Of a stretch of 8,573 bases of DNA, positions 1 to 4,776 are shown piece after piece. Position numbers and translations under genes: made by a program. The notes under the pieces were generated by a model, which saw only the letters and a list, made by a program, of their open reading frames with translations, ran no database searches and was not told the DNA's origin. The stretch covers positions 1-8,573 of the forward strand of contig CAXBLG010000108.1 in assembly GCA_963976395.1 (NCBI GenBank), written 5' to 3'. This stretch comes from UBA11612 sp963976395. Lineage in GTDB: Bacteria; Pseudomonadota; Alphaproteobacteria; Rhodospirillales; Rhodospirillaceae. Each line of letters begins with the position of its first letter. Positions within the stretch are counted from its first letter, which is position 1.

Positions 1-61
1 TCATGAGTCTGAAAGTCCAGCGCTAAGTTATACCGACGCGGCTTCCTCGCGAGCCCGTCTT

Positions 62-243
62 GAGGCATTGTCAGGGCTCAAAAGCTCGATCCTCTGATTG
101 GGACCCGGCAGGCGGACTTCATCAGGGCCAGCGGTCACATGCGCCGCGCAAATAGGCCGGACACATGACCGCATCCCGCATCGATCACGACACACTCAAA
201 AAAAACCCTTGCAGAAACGGAGCCATCGACACATGACAATGCC
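62..243 (+). mobile_element. 3' non-coding end of an IS110-family element (left, inverted copy)
   Basis: This stretch matches, in inverted orientation, the region downstream of the IS110 transposase fragment at 1399-1920. Positions 81-243 align with the reverse complement of 1123-1284 at about 88% identity by eye with a single one-base indel, and weaker similarity reaches to about position 62. Shared landmarks are GGCGGACTTCATCAG, AGGCCGGACACATGAC, an A-run (8 here, 7 in the other copy), CCTTGCAGAAACGGAG and the terminal CACATGACAATGCC. The matching transposase would be on the plus strand left of the window, so only the element's end is visible. It abuts the 3' end of the mtfA-like gene with only three bases between them. 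The IS110 assignment is inferred from the second copy, which still carries transposase sequence. Confidence 0.72.
121..243 (+). ncRNA. Candidate bridge/seekRNA segment in IS110-type end (left copy)
   Basis: Reading in the sense of the element, GCGGTCA (131-137) can pair with TGACCGC (166-172), closing a 28-base loop. The 9-mer ACACATGAC occurs inside this structure (161-169) and again at the element's terminus (229-237). IS1111-group members of the IS110 family encode a guide RNA downstream of the transposase that recognises the element junction and the target. A conserved structured 3' end with an internal copy of terminal sequence fits that model. Transcription and exact limits cannot be seen, and this copy may be a dead remnant. 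Confidence 0.3.
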
Positions 244-246
244 AAA

Positions 247-1056
247 TTAAACCCAGGTTGACGGATCAAGGTGGAAGAGGCTTGTCAACTGCTGATAAAC
301 CGCCGCTTCTTCGCGTTTCAGGGCAGACGGTTTTTCGAAGAAAACCTCAATAGCTACCGCAAAAAATTCTTCAAGCCCAGCCGCACCGTAAGCCTCAAAT
401 ACTGTCTTGTGTCCGTTTTCGACATTTCGAACGTGTTTTATGAAGGCATTGACAAAAACGCGTTCCCAAGCAGCGAAGCTTTGCTCCTTGTTCAGGACGG
501 GAATGCCGTCAGCGTGGCCTGACAGGTCGTCGATTTGGTGAGCGAATTCATGAAAGACGACATTGTGACCGTCCTTGTCGTTAATGGCGCCTTGTTTTGC
601 ATCGGCCCAGGAAAGAACGACCGGGCCGCGCGCCCAGCTTTCACCCACGCGCACCGTTTCGCGTTCTGTCATAACATAGCCGTGGTGTTCTGTTCTTCGC
701 GATTTGAAGGCACCCGGATAAATGAGAATTGTGTGAAGATTTGTGTACCACGTGTCGGTATTGACAACGAGAACGCAAGCCTGCGCTGCAATAGACAGTT
801 GCATCTCTTCGGTCACTTCAAGTTCGTTGCACCCAACGAATTCGATCTGGTTCAGAAAGACGTTGATCTTGCCTTCGAGCTTCCCGCGCAATTGAGCCGG
901 AAGCTTCTGAATTAAAGGGACCGATTTTTCGACGACGGCACGTTGATGAGCCGATAGCTCAGATACCAGGAGCCTCTTGCGAATTCGTTGGGTCGACCAG
1001 AAACGAAAGACAAGAGCGCCCGCGCCAAGGAGCAAGAGTGCGAGGAAGATTGACAT
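247..1056 (-). CDS. mtfA: MtfA-family (M90) zinc metallopeptidase
   Basis: Predicted zinc-dependent peptidase of the MtfA/DUF980 family. E. coli MtfA binds the glucose-PTS repressor Mlc and has aminopeptidase activity; the target here is unknown. The 269-residue product is close to the usual length. It has a hydrophobic N-terminal segment (about residues 3-18) that could anchor it in the membrane, then the family domain with HEFAH (169-173) supplying two His ligands and the catalytic Glu. A downstream EEFFA (229-233) holds the likely third ligand, about 60 residues later as in characterised MtfA. The ATG at 1054-1056 is preferred because it precedes the hydrophobic segment, although only a weak AAGG-type ribosome site lies upstream. 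The gene is intact but bracketed by two inverted IS110 ends: three bases separate its stop from the left one, and only 66 bp of native upstream sequence remains before the right one. Confidence 0.9.
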   Translation of the reverse strand: MSIFLALLLLGAGALVFRFWSTQRIRKRLLVSELSAHQRAVVEKSVPLIQKLPAQLRGKLEGKINVFLNQIEFVGCNELEVTEEMQLSIAAQACVLVVNTDTWYTNLHTILIYPGAFKSRRTEHHGYVMTERETVRVGESWARGPVVLSWADAKQGAINDKDGHNVVFHEFAHQIDDLSGHADGIPVLNKEQSFAAWERVFVNAFIKHVRNVENGHKTVFEAYGAAGLEEFFAVAIEVFFEKPSALKREEAAVYQQLTSLFHLDPSTWV

Positions 1057-1122
1057 GGAGCCTTGGTACGCCCGTCGGACAACGTGGTAAACAGATTATT
1101 GATCGGTACAAGGCAAATGGCG

Positions 1123-1284
1123 GGCATTGTCATGTGTGGATAGCTCCGTTTCTGCAAGGATTTTTTTGAGTGCGTTGTGATCGATGTGGGTTGCAGTCAT
1201 GTGTCCGGCCTGTTTGGGCGGTGCTTATGACCGCTGGCTCTGATGAAGTCCGCCCGCCGGCTCCCTCTCAGAGGAACGAGCTTT
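1123..1284 (-). ncRNA. Candidate bridge/seekRNA segment in IS110-type end (right copy)
   Basis: This is the inverted counterpart of 81-243. Read on the minus strand it keeps the GCGGTCA stem arm, while the opposite arm is TGACTGC instead of TGACCGC. In RNA that changes a G-C pair to G-U, so pairing is preserved. ACACATGAC again occurs twice, internally (1196-1204) and at the terminus (1129-1137), with nearly the same spacing as in the left copy (67 versus 68 bases). A separate 6-bp hairpin (GCGGCG/CGCCGC, 1365-1382) lies just after the transposase stop and may be part of the same RNA or a weak terminator. The RNA role is inferred from IS1111-type seekRNAs. Confidence 0.33.
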
Positions 1285-1398
1285 AACGCCCAGACATGCC
1301 TCGGGGTGTTCCGGCTGCGGCCCAGTCTGATCATCATCACTCATCTTTGCCCTCACAGCTTTGTGCGGCGACATGACGCCGCTGTCATTCGGTAACGT

Positions 1399-1920
1399 TT
1401 ACGCGGCCATCGGCGGACGATAGGTCTCGTTCCGCGCGTGTACGGCCCAGGCGATACGCGCGGTCTTGGTGGCCATGGCCACGGTCGTGACGCGTGTCGG
1501 TCTACGCTCCAGGAGCGATAGAACCCAAGCACCCGTGGCCGTGTCATTCGTCCGGGCTCGGCGGATCACCGAGGTGGCTCCGACCACCAGCAGCTTTCGC
1601 AGATAGCCGTCGCCCATTTTGGAGATGCGTCCCAGCTTGTCTTTCCCACCCGACGAGTTCTGTCGCGGCACCAGACCCAGGAAGGCGGCAAACTGCCGGC
1701 CGGATTTGAAGACACTTGGGTCCGGCACACTGGCTGATAGCGCCGTAGCGGTAATAATCCCCACACCCGGAATCGTCTCCAGCCGCTGGTTCGTGTCATC
1801 CTCCCGGTGCCAGGCCATGAGCCGGTGTTCGAGTTGACGGAGCTCGCTGGCCAGGCTTTCGAGCTGAGCGGCTAGCGCCAACAGGGCCGCGTGTGCGGTC
1901 TCGGGTACGCCTAATGCGAA
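1399..1920 (-). pseudogene. IS110-family transposase, C-terminal fragment (Transposase_20 domain)
   Basis: Only the C-terminal half of an IS110-family recombinase remains, about 174 codons open back to 1920 against a usual length near 340. A linker helix region (AALLALAAQLESLASEL) leads into the Transposase_20 domain with LETIPGVGIITATAL, FAAFLGLVPRQNSSGG and GDGYLRKLLVVGA. The Ser-rich NSSGG contains the position of the serine that, in characterised IS110 recombinases, completes the active site with the N-terminal DEDD domain. That RuvC-like domain is absent here. The open frame upstream ends at a TAA (1921-1923), and no normal ATG or ribosome site is present; TTG at 1879-1881 is a possible but unlikely start. 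Called a non-functional fragment. Confidence 0.88.
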
Positions 1921-2011
1921 TTATGTAGAGTAAATCGGACACAGCGAATGACATCCCAAGTGTTGTCGTCTAATTAAGGTATATGCGCCGAACTTCTGCG
2001 CCCGAGGTGGT

Positions 2012-3694
2012 ATGAACAGACTTTCTAACTTCGCTGCACGGCTGCTCGGTGATACCGGAGTCGTTTTCTACCTTTCAGTGCTTATTGTTGCGGGATTTGT
2101 CGCCGCCGCCGCGATAGCTCCGGGAACCGTCGAGCAGATATCGCAACAAATTCTTGACGTCACCGCGAAAAACGTCGGCTGGCTGTATCTGTTCGTGACC
2201 ACAGGTTTTGTCCTGTTTACGATTTTCCTTGCCCTTTCGAAGTTCGGCGCCGTCCGCTTCGGCCCCGACGACGAGCCTGCCGAGTTTTCCTTCACAAGCT
2301 GGATCGGGATGATTTTTTCCGCCGGCATGGGAGTAGGGCTCGTCTTTTGGGGCGTCGCCGAGCCGATGATGCATTTTAACGAGCCGCCGCTTGGTATCGG
2401 CATCCCCCGTACGGCCGAAGCGGCCCAAACAGGAATGCGATACTCGTTCTTTCATTGGGGCATCCATCAATGGGCGAATTTCGCCGTGGTCGGCCTTGCC
2501 ATCGCCTACGTACGCTTCCGGCACAATAGTCACGGTCTTATCAGTGAAACGTTACGACCCTTACTCGGCGCGCGTGTCGACCGGGGGTGGGGTAAGGCCA
2601 TCGATATCCTGACGGTGGTCTCGACCATCTTCGGCGTCGCAACGACCCTCGGCCTCGGCGCCCTTCAAGTGAACAGCGGCATCGCCCATTTGGTCGATGT
2701 GCCTTACAGCGTCGGGTCGCAGTTCGTGATCATCGGCGTGCTAGGCGTGTTGTACATGATCTCGGCACTGACTCCCCTCGACAAGGGCGTGCGTTACTTA
2801 AGCAATGCGAACATGGCGCTGGCAGCGTTGGTCTTGCTGTTTGTTCTCACGCTTGGCCCGACGTCGTTCATATTCGGCGTGATGATTCAAACGTTAGGCG
2901 AATATCTAGGTAACATCATCGAGATGAGTTTGGTGACGACGCCTTATTCCGGTGACAACTGGGTGGAGCAATGGACGATGTTCTATTGGGCGTGGGGCCT
3001 GAGCTGGGCGCCGTTTGTCGGTAGTTTTATCGCCCGGATTTCACGCGGCCGAACTATTCGCGAATTCGTCCTGGGCGTTATGATCGTGCCCGTAGCCCTC
3101 AGCATGCTTTGGTTCTCTGTTTTTGGTGGAGCGGCGATCTATTTTGAACTGTTCGAGCAATCCGGCATCGCCGATGCAGTCGCCAGGGAAGCGCCGAGCG
3201 GACTGTATGCTCTGCTGGATCAACTTCCGGGAAGCAGTATATTGGTCGTCGCTACCGTGGTGCTGGCTGGCATGTTTGTGGTCACGTCCGCCGATTCGGC
3301 GACCTTCATTCTAGGCATGTTCACGTCGAAAGGCGTGCTCAATCCCACGCGTTTCGTGCGTATCCTGTGGGGCAGCCTCCAGCTGCTGATGGCCGGAGTC
3401 CTTCTGCTCACCGGCGGCCTGAATAGCCTGCAGACCGTTTCCATCGTTGCCGCGTTTCCCTTCATGCTGTTGATGATTCTAATAGCTTTCGCCCTGTACA
3501 AGGACCTATCGCTGGAGTTCGAGCAACGAGCCGAAAAGTCCCGGCTGCTCAACACACGCATCGAGCAACTTCTTCTCAGAGAAGCAGAGCGTGAGGCAGT
3601 GCGCCAATACGAAGAAGAGACCCATCCAACCGTGCCGGAGGAGACGTGTGCGCCAGTACCCCAGACGCCGCGACATAAACAGTCGGTTGCATAG
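2012..3694 (+). CDS. BCCT-family osmolyte transporter
   Basis: Secondary transporter of the betaine/choline/carnitine family, normally coupling uptake of a compatible solute to the Na+ or H+ gradient in the inner membrane. The 560-residue product has about twelve hydrophobic segments, the glycine-rich GMGVGL stretch (105-110), FHWGIHQWANF (147-157), TIFGVATTLGLGALQ and the family signature WAWGLSWAPFVG...ARISRGRTIREF (326-352). A charged cytoplasmic tail of about 60 residues follows the last membrane segment. The start ATG is preceded by GAGG at 2004-2007 at suitable spacing. No partner genes such as betaine-synthesis enzymes or a regulator are adjacent. Compared with BetP, the betaine cage Trp189/Trp194/Tyr197/Trp374 appears as Trp149/Trp154/Phe157/Gly329, so the substrate may not be glycine betaine. 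Family assignment is firm; substrate is open. Confidence 0.96.
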   Translation: MNRLSNFAARLLGDTGVVFYLSVLIVAGFVAAAAIAPGTVEQISQQILDVTAKNVGWLYLFVTTGFVLFTIFLALSKFGAVRFGPDDEPAEFSFTSWIGMIFSAGMGVGLVFWGVAEPMMHFNEPPLGIGIPRTAEAAQTGMRYSFFHWGIHQWANFAVVGLAIAYVRFRHNSHGLISETLRPLLGARVDRGWGKAIDILTVVSTIFGVATTLGLGALQVNSGIAHLVDVPYSVGSQFVIIGVLGVLYMISALTPLDKGVRYLSNANMALAALVLLFVLTLGPTSFIFGVMIQTLGEYLGNIIEMSLVTTPYSGDNWVEQWTMFYWAWGLSWAPFVGSFIARISRGRTIREFVLGVMIVPVALSMLWFSVFGGAAIYFELFEQSGIADAVAREAPSGLYALLDQLPGSSILVVATVVLAGMFVVTSADSATFILGMFTSKGVLNPTRFVRILWGSLQLLMAGVLLLTGGLNSLQTVSIVAAFPFMLLMILIAFALYKDLSLEFEQRAEKSRLLNTRIEQLLLREAEREAVRQYEEETHPTVPEETCAPVPQTPRHKQSVA

Positions 3695-3728
3695 TCCGGC
3701 GCTTGCCATCGGCGCGCCGGACTATGCA
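3688..3728 (+). other. Perfect 15-bp inverted repeat overlapping the BCCT stop codon
   Basis: Positions 3688-3702 (TGCATAGTCCGGCGC) and 3714-3728 are perfect reverse complements around an 11-base spacer. The transporter's TAG stop (3692-3694) lies within the left arm. No T-run follows on either strand, so it is not a standard intrinsic terminator. It could stabilise the mRNA 3' end or assist factor-dependent termination. The structure is certain, the role is not. Confidence 0.5.
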
Positions 3729-3803
3729 CTGAGACTACATATAACCTGAGTGCTGCGATTGGCATTTCCGAAGTGAAGAAAGCGTGCACGGATTTAAATT
3801 CGT

Positions 3804-3955
3804 CCTCTATGCCACTACCTGAATGGCGGCGCTAGAGGCGTGAGCCCGCTGACAGATCGCCGGAAAGGTAAACTGTCGGGGGTTTGGGATCTCGGATTTG
3901 GACCTATTTTCAATGCCCTTTAGTTCGACAAAGGTTGATGCGGGTCCCCGCAACC
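3804..3955 (+). ncRNA. Structured non-coding stretch, possible small RNA or long 3' UTR
   Basis: No coding region was recognised between the transporter stop and the terminator at 3970-4000, but several local inverted repeats lie in a row on the plus strand. They are CCTCTA/TAGAGG (3804-3809, 3833-3838) with inner GCCA/TGGC; GACAG/CTGTC (3851-3855, 3873-3877) extended imperfectly by GC pairs; CCTTT/AAAGG (3917-3921, 3930-3934); and GGTTG/CAACC (3933-3937, 3951-3955) with inner CGGG/CCCG. The stretch ends in a strong terminator. This fits either an independent small RNA or the 3' UTR of the transporter mRNA. It matches no RNA family I recognise. No promoter can be assigned. Confidence 0.28.
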
Positions 3956-3969
3956 ATTCTTAACTTACT

Positions 3970-4000
3970 CGCCCCGGCCTTTGTGCCGGGGCGTTCTTTT
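3970..4000 (+). terminator. Strong Rho-independent terminator
   Basis: A perfect 9-bp GC-rich stem, CGCCCCGGC (3970-3978) with GCCGGGGCG (3985-3993), closes a 6-base loop and is followed directly by TTCTTTT (3994-4000). It acts on plus-strand transcripts: the transporter mRNA, whose stop is about 275 bp upstream, or the structured stretch before it. It also keeps those transcripts from running antisense into the IS630 remnant. Confidence 0.88.
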
Positions 4001-4006
4001 ATTAAC

Positions 4007-4505
4007 TCAATTAGCCCGTCGTAGTGGCCCGTTACCTTGGCTTGCAGGCCAGGTCTCATCGATAAAGACCAGACGCGCCGGATCAAGCCGTCCTTGGTGC
4101 CTTCGCCAGCGGGCGCGCTTTCTTGCCACGTCCGGCCTGTCCTGCTCGCTGGCGTGCAGGCTTTTTTTTGAAGCTCTTCCCTTCGTGCCGGAAGAAGTTC
4201 CAAACCGCGTAGTAGCTCACCTTAACGCCGCGGCTGCGTAACTCGGCCTGAAGAGCCCGCAGGGTCAAATCGGGCTTGTCCGCGATCCGCCGCAACAGCC
4301 AAACCCGCTCGCCCATCAAAACGTGTCGCCGATGCCCGCCCATGCGGCTCGCCGCAGGGGTGCCCAGCGTGCGTTGCCGTTGGCCCCATCTGACGACACT
4401 TGCAACGCTGACCCCAAAACGAACCGCCACCGCCCGGCAGCTCTGACCTGACGACAGCGCCTTCACAACGCGTTCTCGAAGATCCAAGGAATACGGTCGG
4501 CTCAT
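4007..4505 (-). pseudogene. IS630-family transposase, frameshifted and 3'-truncated
   Basis: The first frame starts at ATG 4503-4505, 9 bases after an AGGTGG ribosome site, and reads MSRPYSLDLRERVVKALSSG..., the typical IS630 helix-turn-helix N-terminus. It runs through ALQAELRSRGVKVSYYAVWNFFRHEGKSFKKK and stops at 4083-4085 (140 codons). At an eight-A run (4162-4169) the family sequence switches to the +1 frame: SLHASEQDRPDVARKRARW, then RLDPARLVFIDETW, where the Asp of FIDE is the first catalytic acid. That frame stops at 4007-4009, and similarity seems to slip again after DETW. A seven-A run would join the two parts in one frame, so the extra A is either a disabling insertion or a slippage site. 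With most of the catalytic core absent the gene is dead. Confidence 0.87.
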
Positions 4506-4534
4506 GTATGCTGGCCACCTCTCCAGCACACATG
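4503..4534 (-). promoter_or_regulatory. Start-codon hairpin of the IS630 transposase
   Basis: On the transcript (minus strand), CATGTGTGCTGG (4534-4523) pairs with CCAGCATACATG (4514-4503) as twelve consecutive pairs, one of them G-U, around an 8-base loop. The start codon ATG (4505-4503) is the last three bases of the stem, and the AGGTGG ribosome site (4520-4515) spans the loop and the base of the stem. Such a structure would limit translation of the transposase, especially on long read-through transcripts, as in other insertion sequences with sequestered starts. The pairing is seen; the regulatory effect is inferred. Confidence 0.6.
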
Positions 4535-4776
4535 TTGAATCAGAAATCCCTACCCAAGGGAATCCCCCTTACGATTCACCCCAACCCGATCACGCTCTAA
4601 TGGGCCGTTTATCAATACTGTGTTGGGGACGCTTGCGCTGCATGCATTCCGAAAGCCCGGATGAGGTTTATCGAAACGCCGGATCGCATCCTGTTCCATA
4701 AAAACAGCGGAAGGCTTGGCGGGCAGGGCAGCCGTTGCATGTACGGTTGTAATGTGAAGAAACCCGCTGTCGCCAC
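4535..4776. other. Gene-poor spacer between IS630 remnant and receptor gene
   Basis: I see no gene here. Reading frames on both strands are short and resemble no known family. The part next to the IS630 remnant has GATTC/GAATC repeats that may be its end. The part next to the receptor gene holds the weak terminator-like structure at 4700-4737. Confidence 0.4.
4700..4737 (-). terminator. Weak terminator candidate after the receptor gene
   Basis: About 40 bases past the receptor stop, the minus strand has CAACGG (4737-4732) facing CCGCTG (4710-4705) with one mismatch and an inner GGCT/AGCC pairing, followed by TTTTT (4704-4700). The stem is imperfect and the loop long, so the case is weak. Confidence 0.25.

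Larger units (their letters stand above)
1123..1920 (-). mobile_element. 5'-truncated IS110-family insertion sequence
   Basis: Remnant of an IS110-family element on the minus strand. It contains the C-terminal part of the transposase (1399-1920) followed by about 275 bp of 3' non-coding sequence ending at CACATGACAATGCC (reverse complement of 1123-1136). IS110 elements lack conventional terminal inverted repeats, so the end is placed where similarity to the copy at 81-243 stops. The 5' part, including the catalytic DEDD domain and the left end, is missing. The reading frame runs into a stop at 1921-1923, about 90 bp before the BCCT transporter gene. This copy cannot supply its own transposase. 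Confidence 0.82.
4007..4534 (-). mobile_element. Truncated IS630-family insertion sequence
   Basis: Remnant of an IS630-family element on the minus strand. It retains the 5' part of the transposase and its leader, but the 3' part, including the second Asp and the Glu of the DDE triad and the right end, is gone; recognisable sequence stops beside the terminator at 3970-4000. The outer left end lies somewhere above 4534. Short GATTC/GAATC motifs between about 4537 and 4582 may belong to it, but with the other end missing no terminal repeat can be paired. Confidence 0.8.

Noticed and set aside
2..97. Plus-strand frame open from the window edge, ending with SSIL and TGA
   Set aside because: It resembles no family I recognise and overlaps the IS110 end; too short to call a gene tail.
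1225..1344. 39-codon minus-strand ORF (MSDDDQTGPQP...) in the IS110 3' end
   Set aside because: The left copy has a similar tail (KARSS...PAGGLHQ) but no matching start, and substitutions fit RNA pairing at least as well as coding; probably a by-product of the conserved non-coding end.
3917..3955. tRNA-like T-loop (GTTCGAC) followed by CCCCGCAACCA
   Set aside because: The loop is eight bases, and no acceptor, D-arm or anticodon arm lines up at tRNA spacing.
3910..4203. 97-codon minus-strand frame overlapping the IS630 transposase
   Set aside because: It is the third frame of the damaged transposase region; only a short stretch resembles the family after a second frame slip.
4504..4701. 65-codon plus-strand ORF antisense to the IS630 leader
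   Set aside because: No ribosome site or recognisable product; it overlaps the transposase leader hairpin.
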